From: Arthrobacter sp. AK04
GTDB lineage: Bacteria; Actinomycetota; Actinomycetes; Actinomycetales; Micrococcaceae
DNA: 64,000 nt
Direction: 5' to 3'
Assembly: GCF_021129155.1 (NCBI RefSeq)
Contig: NZ_JAJOMC010000021.1
Location: 1 to 64,000, forward strand
Positions 1 through 6,382 of this stretch are shown here, piece after piece (the stretch's first letter is position 1; each line of letters starts with the position of its first letter). Below the pieces are notes generated by a model. That model had not been told where the DNA came from and ran no database searches. It saw only the letters and a list, made by a program, of their open reading frames with translations. A program made the position numbers and the translations under genes.

Positions 1-1
1 T

Positions 2-127
2 AACGGGATCAGCAACGGCTGGACCGAAGCCGACGGCACAAAGACCTACCGTCCAACCCTCGCCGTGTCCCGCGAGGCCATGGCCGCCTTCATGTACCGG
101 CTTGCAGGAAGCACCGCGAGCTTCTGA
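2..127 (+). CDS. C-terminal end of a surface-repeat protein (partial)
   Basis: The window opens inside a rightward gene; 41 codons remain before the TGA at 125-127. The tail reads NGISNGWTEADG, then TYRP, then REAMAAFMYRLAG. This is the pattern of the actinobacterial SLH-like repeat (GISxGW, DG, YRP, R-x-AMAAFMYR) found in secreted wall hydrolases and other surface proteins of Arthrobacter relatives. The repeat is thought to mediate wall association. Everything upstream, including any catalytic domain, lies outside the window, so the function of the whole protein cannot be called. It converges on prfB with only 36 bases between. Confidence 0.6.
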   Translation, partial: NGISNGWTEADGTKTYRPTLAVSREAMAAFMYRLAGSTASF

Positions 128-163
128 ACCCCGCCCTGCGAACAGCAATCGGCCTGAGCCAGT

Positions 164-1282
164 TTAAGACTTGTCGGCGTTGCGGTTATCCGTGCGCCAG
201 CGGATGCCGGCGTCGATGAAGTCGTCAATTTCGCCGTCGAACACGGCGGAGGTGTTGCCTACTTCGTGCTCGGTCCGAAGGTCCTTCACCATCTGGTAGG
301 GGTTGAGGACGTAAGACCGCATCTGGTCCCCCCAGGAGGCCTTGACATCGCCGGCCAGTGCCTTCTTCTCGGCGTCCTCCTGCTCCTTCTTGAGTAGCAG
401 GAGCCTGGACTGCAGCACCCGCATGGCAGCGGCGCGGTTCTGCAGCTGCGATTTTTCGTTCTGCATGGAGACCACTGTGCCGGTGGGAATGTGGGTGAGG
501 CGGACGGCGGAGTCGGTGGTGTTGACCGACTGCCCGCCGGGCCCCGATGAGCGGAAGACATCGACCCGGATCTCGTTGTCCGGAATTTCGATGGAGTCTG
601 TCTGCTCGATAAGCGGGATGACCTCCACAGCGGCAAAGGACGTCTGTCGCCTACCTTGGTTGTCGAAGGGGCTGATCCTGACGAGCCGGTGGGTGCCCGC
701 CTCGACGCTGAGCGTTCCGAACGCGTATGGCGCCTTCACCTCGAAAGTTGCGGACTTCAAGCCGGCTTCTTCGGCGTACGAGGTATCCATGACTGTTGTG
801 GGGTAGCCGTGGCGCTCCGCCCAGCGGAGGTACATGCGCATCAGCATCTCGGCGAAGTCCGCGGCGTCCACGCCACCGGCCCCTGCACGGATGGAGACGA
901 CGGCTTCCCGCTCGTCATACTCACCGGAGAGCAGGGTGACCACTTCGAGTTCCTTCAGGGCCTTCTTGATGGACTCGAGCTCTGCGGCCGCCTCGCCCAT
1001 CGAATCGGCGTCGTCCTCGTCCTGTCCCAGCTCCACCAGGACTTCGAGGTCGTCGATCCGTGAGGCGAGCTTATTAAGGCGCTCGAGTTCGGACTGCTTG
1101 TGCGAGAGCTTTGACGTGATTTTTTGCGCTGCCGAGGGGTCGTCCCACAGGTCCGGCTCGCCTGCCCGCTCGCTCAATTCGGCTATGTCTTCCTTGAGCG
1201 CGTCGACATCAGAGACCCGCTCAATGGAGTCGTAGGTGGCGCGAAGGGCGCGGATTTCAGCGGAAAAATCAATATTGGCCAT
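164..1282 (-). CDS. prfB: Peptide chain release factor 2
   Basis: Class I release factor that reads UAA/UGA and triggers peptidyl-tRNA hydrolysis on the ribosome. The 372-residue product has normal RF2 length. The stop-codon-reading tripeptide SPF is at residues 204-206 and the catalytic GGQ at 249-251, inside [18 protein letters not shown]. The frame is continuous from ATG, so the programmed +1 frameshift used by E. coli RF2 is absent. The start is the ATG at 1280-1282; no strong Shine-Dalgarno sequence precedes it. In many actinobacteria prfB is followed by ftsE-ftsX-smpB. Here a convergent surface-protein gene follows instead, which is unusual. Confidence 0.97.
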   Translation of the reverse strand: MANIDFSAEIRALRATYDSIERVSDVDALKEDIAELSERAGEPDLWDDPSAAQKITSKLSHKQSELERLNKLASRIDDLEVLVELGQDEDDADSMGEAAAELESIKKALKELEVVTLLSGEYDEREAVVSIRAGAGGVDAADFAEMLMRMYLRWAERHGYPTTVMDTSYAEEAGLKSATFEVKAPYAFGTLSVEAGTHRLVRISPFDNQGRRQTSFAAVEVIPLIEQTDSIEIPDNEIRVDVFRSSGPGGQSVNTTDSAVRLTHIPTGTVVSMQNEKSQLQNRAAAMRVLQSRLLLLKKEQEDAEKKALAGDVKASWGDQMRSYVLNPYQMVKDLRTEHEVGNTSAVFDGEIDDFIDAGIRWRTDNRNADKS

Positions 1283-1299
1283 GGTTGTTTAAGCCTACG

Positions 1300-1398
1300 C
1301 TATCCGGCAAAGCCTGCGGCATGGACTGGTTTTGCTGCCTTCCGGGGCTTGGGCAAGAGGCCAGCCGGTACCGGTCATGTGGCCCCGCCGGGGATCGG
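1300..1398 (-). ncRNA. Weak candidate structured RNA with SRP-like apical motif
   Basis: The 116-base gap between the Tad operon and prfB holds, on the minus strand, CCCCGGAAGGCAGCA (about 1331-1345). It resembles the conserved tip of bacterial small SRP RNA (CCGGAAGG, one base, AGCA, with an AG on the 5' side). CTGG and CCAG close a short stem around it. I could not build the single long hairpin expected of a complete 4.5S RNA from the flanks, and in actinobacteria the SRP RNA usually sits near dnaX. The upstream part also contains CCCCGGCGGGG, a small GC hairpin just after the stop of the preceding gene that could act as a weak terminator. Treat this as a lead only. Confidence 0.22.
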
Positions 1399-1845
1399 TC
1401 AGCGCGTCAGCCGTGAGCGTGCCGTTGACGTCGCTTCGATCCTTATGCCGTCCGGCACCAGGAAGTTAACCACCGGAGGGTGGACAGCGGCTGTCAGCAC
1501 CACGACGGCGGTGGAACCATCGGGGCTGCCCGTTGCCCCGGCGACGGCGAGTCCGCTGAATCGCTGGGCAGCAGGGCTCCTTGAGACGAAGTCCGCCGCG
1601 ACGTTCCTGACCCGTGCCGGGTTCAGTGTTGCAGAAGGACTCCCGCCTTGCGCGTCCACGTCGCCCAGGGTGTAGCTGTCCGCTGCCGCCAGGGAGGCGC
1701 CGTCAGCGAGCGAAAGCAGCCGCTTGTGTTCCAGGTACACGGAGGAAATGCCGATTACCACAGTGGCGACCAGCAGAGCCAAGGTCACGTAGCCGAGGAT
1801 CATGACCATCATCTGGCCGTCTTCATGGTTGGTCCTGGCGGTCAT
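1399..1845 (-). CDS. TadG/TadE-like pseudopilin (Rv3654c-like)
   Basis: A 148-residue protein with a short polar N-terminus (HEDGQM) followed by one long hydrophobic segment at about residues 12-36 and a small extracytoplasmic domain. This is the layout of the helicase/secretion-neighbourhood TadE-like family that ends actinobacterial Tad loci. The sequence KRLLSLADGASLAAADSY after the membrane helix is typical of TadG-related proteins. The gene overlaps the preceding TadE gene by 4 bases (ATGA), so it is translationally coupled as the last gene of the leftward operon. Its role in pilus assembly or secretion is inferred from family and position. Confidence 0.8.
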   Translation of the reverse strand: MTARTNHEDGQMMVMILGYVTLALLVATVVIGISSVYLEHKRLLSLADGASLAAADSYTLGDVDAQGGSPSATLNPARVRNVAADFVSRSPAAQRFSGLAVAGATGSPDGSTAVVVLTAAVHPPVVNFLVPDGIRIEATSTARSRLTR

Positions 1846-2363
1846 CGGAATCTGCCCACCAATTGTGTTGCGGAGGCCTCAACCTCGCTTGCGGCCAACC
1901 GGAAGTCACTGTTGAAGGGCGCAAACGGCAGGGGCACCGACAGGCTCACCGTGATGGTCACCGCTGTGCCTGGAGCTTGGCAGTCTGCGGGGTCGCACGT
2001 CGTTGAGATGCTTGCCTTGTCCGGCTGGTGGCCGAAGTCGGCAAGGGCGATAGACACCGCTTGTTCGGCGGCAGCCTGGGCCGTCGGTTGGTCAGGCTGG
2101 GCGACGTAGACCTTGGCTGCCTGGTCCGCTGCTCCCACCACGGCAAAAGAGCCGCCCTGGATTTGCCCCACGGTAATGACAAAGTAAACCAGCGGGACCA
2201 TAAGCAGGAGGGCAAGAAAAGTGAACTCCACAACGGCACTCCCCTGCTCGTGTTCTGCCCTGCCTTTCTGGCCATTGCCTGCTGATGGCGGCCTCAGGCA
2301 CAGTGCTTGGACCAGCCTGCGTTTCAGGAACAGCGCACAGAGCCTACGGCTGCACGGCTGCAT
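1842..2363 (-). CDS. TadE-family pseudopilin
   Basis: The product contains HEQGSAVVEF followed by a hydrophobic helix, a class III prepilin-like signal (cleavage after Gly, Glu at +5 of the mature form) characteristic of TadE minor pseudopilins. Such proteins are inserted in the membrane, processed by a TadV-type peptidase and assist Flp pilus assembly. The start is uncertain: the ATG at 2361-2363 gives a 46-residue basic leader and overlaps the upstream gene by 20 bases, and a shorter form may be real. The C-terminal domain of about 110 residues has three cysteines, two of them in CDPADC. No prepilin peptidase is encoded nearby. Confidence 0.8.
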   Translation of the reverse strand: MQPCSRRLCALFLKRRLVQALCLRPPSAGNGQKGRAEHEQGSAVVEFTFLALLLMVPLVYFVITVGQIQGGSFAVVGAADQAAKVYVAQPDQPTAQAAAEQAVSIALADFGHQPDKASISTTCDPADCQAPGTAVTITVSLSVPLPFAPFNSDFRLAASEVEASATQLVGRFR

Positions 2364-2769
2364 GGCCTTTCACCTCCAGCATGTCCCGGGGACCGATAAG
2401 CCCGATGACCGGCATCGGCGCCCGCACTGTCACTTCCAGGGTTCGGAGGCCTTGAACGGTCACTTCGCTGGTGCTCACCTGTTCGGCAAATCCGGCATTC
2501 AGCGCTGAGCCGATCAGGCTGCGTGTCCGCTCTTCGGCGTCGGCTGGTCCCCTGTCCGCGAGGGTGCCGTACCTGGCGCCGGAGGCCGCAGCATCGATCA
2601 ACGTGTTGCGGACGTGCAGGATCAAGGTCAGCTGGATGATGGCCAGGAAGAACATCGTGAGGAGTCCACCCACCAGGACAAAATCCACCACCGCCGAACC
2701 CTGCTCCCGCGCCGCGAGCAAGCCGCGAACCCTGCAGGCCTGGCTTGGCGGGCGGGAGGACCTCGACAC
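2344..2769 (-). CDS. TadE-family pseudopilin
   Basis: A 141-residue protein with AREQGSAVVDFV followed by a hydrophobic helix (about residues 28-50), the prepilin-like signal and transmembrane helix of the TadE family. Asp stands at the position normally held by Glu. A small extracytoplasmic domain follows. It lies 3 bases after the small prepilin-like gene and overlaps the next tadE-like gene. Two TadE proteins side by side match the order in the mycobacterial Rv3654c-Rv3659c cluster and suggest a heteromeric pseudopilin. Confidence 0.82.
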   Translation of the reverse strand: MSRSSRPPSQACRVRGLLAAREQGSAVVDFVLVGGLLTMFFLAIIQLTLILHVRNTLIDAAASGARYGTLADRGPADAEERTRSLIGSALNAGFAEQVSTSEVTVQGLRTLEVTVRAPMPVIGLIGPRDMLEVKGHAAVQP

Positions 2770-2772
2770 GGG

Positions 2773-3018
2773 CTAGCTTCCGACCGTATCCATCGCCTGG
2801 TTGAACATCGACTCCAGCGCCGGTCCGGCAAGCGCCAGCAGCGCCGCCACCAGCACAGCCGACATTAGGGTGATCATGACCCATCCAGGCACATCTCCCC
2901 TTTCATTGTGGTTGTCATTGTGGTTCCCACCGCGACGGACTCCCGCGCAAAGGGCAGTGCCCAGGGCGGTGTTCACAACAAGGAGCAGGGATGCCCAGCG
3001 AGTTCCCATCATTTTCAT
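2773..3018 (-). CDS. Small prepilin-like membrane protein of the Tad operon
   Basis: An 81-residue product starting at the ATG at 3016-3018, which has a purine-rich stretch (GGACGGGA) just upstream. A longer open frame reaches upstream to 3432 but is antisense-frame noise over tadC. The protein has an N-terminal hydrophobic stretch (residues 8-26), a polar GGNHNDNHNERG linker, and a second hydrophobic helix (about 46-65) after RGDVPGW. Position between tadC and tadE is where the major Flp pilin or a DUF4244-type protein sits in related loci. The helix after RGD resembles a mature pilin helix but lacks the usual Glu at +5, so pilin identity is inference. Confidence 0.6.
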   Translation of the reverse strand: MKMMGTRWASLLLVVNTALGTALCAGVRRGGNHNDNHNERGDVPGWVMITLMSAVLVAALLALAGPALESMFNQAMDTVGS

Positions 3019-3080
3019 TTCCCGTCCTATTCCTGGTTCGGTTCTTCGATCGATATGCATTCCGGCTCCACTGGTTGTCC

Positions 3081-4022
3081 CTAAAACCCCAGGTTGATGG
3101 CCGCGAGCCCTGGGAAAACGGCAAACACCACAGTCAGCGGGAGCACGCCGAAAACAAGCGGCACCATCATGGCGATTTCCTTCTTGCCTGCAGCTTCCAT
3201 AAGGTCGCGTTTGGCGATATCCCGCACGTCCTGGGCTTGGGCACGCAGGACATCCGCCAGGGGCGTGCCTCTCTGGACAGCGACAATGATGCCGTCGACG
3301 AACCTCACCAGAGGGGCCAGGTCGGTCCGTGCCGAGAACTCCTGCAATGCCTGCACCAGGGGCTTGCCCGCCCGGGTTTCGGCAAGAATGTCCGCGAACT
3401 CCTTGGTGAGCTCCCCCTTGGCGCTGCGACAAACCCGGTCGAGGGCTCCGGTGGCGCTCTCCCCTGCGCTGACGGCGAGCGCCATCAGTTCAGCCAGGCT
3501 CGGAAACTCCGCCATCATCCTCGATTCACGCCGTTTGACCTGTACGCCAAGCCAATAGTCCCGCAGCATGAAGCCGCCCACAGCACTGCCCAGGACGGCG
3601 ACCGCGGCGAGCAGTGGGTTGAACCTCCCGGCTGCGGCTCCCAGGGCAGTGACGCCAAGGGCGGCCACGAATCCGGCAGCGGCCCACAGTAGCTGCTCGG
3701 CCCGGAAGTCGATGGAGGTCTTGGTTCTTCCCGCCTGCGACAGCCGTCGTGCGGTCGCTCCGGGCGATGGATTCAGCCTCCCCAATGCCGCCATGCCGTC
3801 CCGGATCACCGGACGCAAAATCCTTTCAAGCGGACCGAAAGGCGTCAGGTTGGCCTCCCCCAGGCTCAAGAGCCGGGATTCAAGGTTTTGGGACTTCAAC
3901 TGCGGCTCAATGCGTTCTGCCAGGGTGGTGGCGCGCATCAACGGCGATCTGAAGATGACGAGCCACAGACCGGTCCCCAGGACAATCCCGCAGGCGACGG
4001 CGGCAGGAGATATGTCGATCAC
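3081..4022 (-). CDS. tadC: TadC-like type II secretion system F protein
   Basis: A 313-residue polytopic inner-membrane platform protein of the T2SSF/GspF family. Such proteins couple the secretion ATPase to pilin polymerisation. An N-terminal membrane helix (about 8-25) precedes a cytoplasmic T2SSF domain rich in charged helices (the MAEFPSLAELMALAVSAG region), and hydrophobic segments lie in the middle and at the C-terminus. It overlaps the tadB gene by 4 bases. The pair TadB/TadC is the standard membrane platform of Tad systems. Confidence 0.88.
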   Translation of the reverse strand: MIDISPAAVACGIVLGTGLWLVIFRSPLMRATTLAERIEPQLKSQNLESRLLSLGEANLTPFGPLERILRPVIRDGMAALGRLNPSPGATARRLSQAGRTKTSIDFRAEQLLWAAAGFVAALGVTALGAAAGRFNPLLAAVAVLGSAVGGFMLRDYWLGVQVKRRESRMMAEFPSLAELMALAVSAGESATGALDRVCRSAKGELTKEFADILAETRAGKPLVQALQEFSARTDLAPLVRFVDGIIVAVQRGTPLADVLRAQAQDVRDIAKRDLMEAAGKKEIAMMVPLVFGVLPLTVVFAVFPGLAAINLGF

Positions 4023-4876
4023 CTGAGCACCCGCTCATCCTGGGGCAGGGCCCCAATCCTTAGCATGATGGAGTAGCAGACCAGCGAAATTACCAGGCCA
4101 CCAAGCAGGACTGCTGCACCCATGGCGGTGTTGTATGCCTGCACCGCCTCCGGTCTTGTTGCCAGCAGGAGCATAACGATCCACGGGGCAGCGACCGCAA
4201 GGCGTGCGGCGTTGACGGTCCAGGACTGCCTGGCCTCCAGTTCACTTCGGGTGCGGGCACTCTCGCGGAGGAACTCAGCCAACGTGCCGAGCAACTTTCC
4301 CAGGTCCGAGCCTCCAACTTCGCGGGTCAGCCGAAGGGCTTCGACTATACGGTCGGCGACCGGGTCTGCGAGCCTGTGCTTAAGTTTGTTGAGCGAGGCG
4401 TCGAACTGGCCTCCGGCGCGGTAGTCGGCACCGAACTCCCGGAATACGTGACGAAGCTCGTCAGGCCCCTTTTCCCCCAGCTGAATGAGGGCTTCCGGCA
4501 GCGGCAGGCCGGCACGTATGGCGGAGCGGAGGTGATCAACGACGTCGGGCCACAACTGGCGCAACAACGCGCTTCTCTTTTTTGCCCTCCAGCGCAGGAT
4601 GCTGATGGGAAGCCATGCAGCAAACAGCGCGAAGCAACAGGCGATAGGCCAGGAACGGCTGACAGCGTAAAACACCAATGCCACAAAGAGCCCCAGCCCC
4701 GCGCAGGTGCCGATGAGGCCACCCGGGGATACTTTGTCGACGCCGGCGGAGGCGAGAAGGTCGGCCAGGCGGCTTACCTTCGGCGCCATGGGGCGCTGCT
4801 CAGGTGTCTCCCAGAAGGACCACCAGATGAGGAAGAGGCCCGTCCCGGCGCCGATACCCAGCAAAGCCGACGTCAT
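4019..4876 (-). CDS. tadB: TadB-like type II secretion system F protein
   Basis: A 285-residue T2SSF-domain membrane protein. One hydrophobic segment starts the protein, a pair of hydrophobic segments lies at about 55-90, the cytoplasmic F domain runs about 105-225 (LPLPEALIQLGEKGPDEL and REVGGSDLGKLLGTLAEFL), and two membrane helices finish it. It overlaps tadA and tadC by 4 bases each, so the three are translationally coupled. It is the partner of TadC in the platform that receives energy from the TadA ATPase. Confidence 0.88.
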   Translation of the reverse strand: MTSALLGIGAGTGLFLIWWSFWETPEQRPMAPKVSRLADLLASAGVDKVSPGGLIGTCAGLGLFVALVFYAVSRSWPIACCFALFAAWLPISILRWRAKKRSALLRQLWPDVVDHLRSAIRAGLPLPEALIQLGEKGPDELRHVFREFGADYRAGGQFDASLNKLKHRLADPVADRIVEALRLTREVGGSDLGKLLGTLAEFLRESARTRSELEARQSWTVNAARLAVAAPWIVMLLLATRPEAVQAYNTAMGAAVLLGGLVISLVCYSIMLRIGALPQDERVLR

Positions 4877-6096
4877 CGCGGATCCAGCAGCGCCGCGACG
4901 TCGTACCCTGCCCGGCTGAACTTTTCCGCGGCCGGCATCGAGCTGGCGCGTGCCTGAAGGGTACCGTCCACCATCGCAAAGACGGGAGACGACTCGATAA
5001 TGCCGTTCTCCACTCGCCGGCCCAACGAGAGGATTTCGGTGACCTCCCTACGGCCGTTGGCCTTCCGGCTGCAATGAACCACAAGGTCGATACAGGATGC
5101 GACCGTTGGGACGACAAAGGCTGACGAGATGTTCTCGCCTGCGAGCAAGGGCAGCGTGCAGATCTTGGTGACTGCGTCATGCGCCGAGTTCGCGTGTACG
5201 GTGCACATGCCTGGCAAACCACTATTCAGAGCGATGAGCATGTCCAGGCTCTCAGCTTCACGGACTTCCCCCACCACCAGGCGGTCCGGGCGCATGCGGA
5301 GCGCCTCCTTGACCAGGCGCCGCAACGGAATTTCGCCCTCCCCCTCCAGGTTCGGTTGGCGGCATTGGAGTCCTACGACATCGCGCAGGGGGAACTGCAG
5401 TTCGAAGATTTCCTCAACGGTGATCACCCGCTCCCGGCTGCCTATGCTCGCAGCCAGGCAGTTGAGCATTGTGGTTTTGCCGGCCTGGGTTGCGCCTGAA
5501 ACCAGGATGTTGAGGCCGCTGGAAACGGCTGCACCCAGAAAACGGGCGGACTGCGGCGTCAGCGTGCCCAGCTCGACAAGATGTTCAAGGCGGCTGGCCT
5601 TGACCACGAATTTCCGGATGTTGACTGCCCAGTACTTGCGGGTCACATCCGGGATGACCACGTGGAGCCTCGACCCGTCAGGAAGCGCTGCGTCCACAAA
5701 CGGAGAGGACATGTCCAGCCGGCGGCCGGAGCTTTTCAGCATCCGCTCAACCAGGTCCCGGACCTGCTGCTCAGTCAGGCTTAGCGAGGTCAGCTCGGAT
5801 TCACCGTTCCGGGCCACGAAGATCTCGTTGGGAGCGTTCAGCCAGATCTCTTCGATGGTTGGATCGTCCAGCAGCGGCTGTAGGACGCCGAAACCAGCGA
5901 CGGCGTCAAAGAGGAATCTGCGGGCCGCGTCCAGGGGCCCGAGGGGAGGGAGCGGACCCAAAAGCGCCCGCTCATCGTAGTCCGTCACCGCCGCCTCTAC
6001 CAGGCGGCGGACCTCGCCGGCCTGATGAAGCGGATCAAGCCCTCGACGACGGATAAGCTCGCGGACTTCATCCTCGACTATTCCCAGCGCGTCCAT
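4873..6096 (-). CDS. tadA: TadA/CpaF-type secretion ATPase
   Basis: Hexameric VirB11/CpaF-like ATPase that powers Tad pilus assembly. The 407-residue product has an N-terminal domain (1-165), Walker A GATQAGKT (201-208), an acidic EE pair (228-229), Walker B-like DRLVVGEVR (271-279) and the histidine box TVHANS (299-304). The start is the ATG at 6094-6096 with GGGGAACG just upstream. An in-frame extension to 6225 has no family similarity and covers the promoter region. This is the first gene of the leftward Tad operon. In mycobacteria a CpaE-like gene precedes tadA; here that gene is about 35 kb away (41157-42464). Confidence 0.93.
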   Translation of the reverse strand: MDALGIVEDEVRELIRRRGLDPLHQAGEVRRLVEAAVTDYDERALLGPLPPLGPLDAARRFLFDAVAGFGVLQPLLDDPTIEEIWLNAPNEIFVARNGESELTSLSLTEQQVRDLVERMLKSSGRRLDMSSPFVDAALPDGSRLHVVIPDVTRKYWAVNIRKFVVKASRLEHLVELGTLTPQSARFLGAAVSSGLNILVSGATQAGKTTMLNCLAASIGSRERVITVEEIFELQFPLRDVVGLQCRQPNLEGEGEIPLRRLVKEALRMRPDRLVVGEVREAESLDMLIALNSGLPGMCTVHANSAHDAVTKICTLPLLAGENISSAFVVPTVASCIDLVVHCSRKANGRREVTEILSLGRRVENGIIESSPVFAMVDGTLQARASSMPAAEKFSRAGYDVAALLDPR

Positions 6097-6382
6097 ACGT
6101 TCCCCAATACAACTGCCGCCCCCGGCGGAGGCAGTGCAACTGGGATAAAGACTAGGGACCGGACAAGAAGCTGCCAAGTCATAAACATTGTCTGTGGATA
6201 AACGCAGGATTGTCACAGGATCCACACATGCACCACCAGCACCTCTGTTGTCACCAGCACCATGGTGCTATGGTGAGCGCGTTAAGTGTCAAATCCCTGT
6301 TCGGCTGATTCCTGGGGGAACCATCCGAAACAGCAACCCAGATGAGGACTCGCAGGAGCGCCTCATTGTTTCCGGAGCCAAT
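6097..6382. promoter_or_regulatory. Divergent control region of tadA and the GH25 gene
   Basis: This 286-base gap must hold both promoters. It contains a perfect 14-bp palindrome AGCACCATGGTGCT at 6256-6269, a direct repeat CACCAGCACC at 6234-6243 and 6252-6261 (18-bp period), and two GTCAC boxes at 6212 and 6250. The GTCAC boxes loosely recall MtrA sites, though MtrA binding is speculation. From about 6276 to 6365 the GH25 leader has three stretches that recall, in order, parts of the c-di-AMP (ydaO/yuaA) riboswitch: GCGCGTTAAGTG, GGGGGAACCA, and CCGAAACAGC followed by CTCGCAGG. The GGGGUGAAU element is missing and the segment is too short for a normal copy. Confidence 0.4.

Noticed and set aside
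164-1282. Programmed frameshift in prfB
   Set aside because: The frame is continuous from start to stop; no internal UGA with the E. coli-type site was found.
6188-6382. 65-residue N-terminal extension of the GH25 protein
   Set aside because: The signal peptide begins at the ATG at 6383 behind CGGAG; the upstream part covers regulatory sequence.
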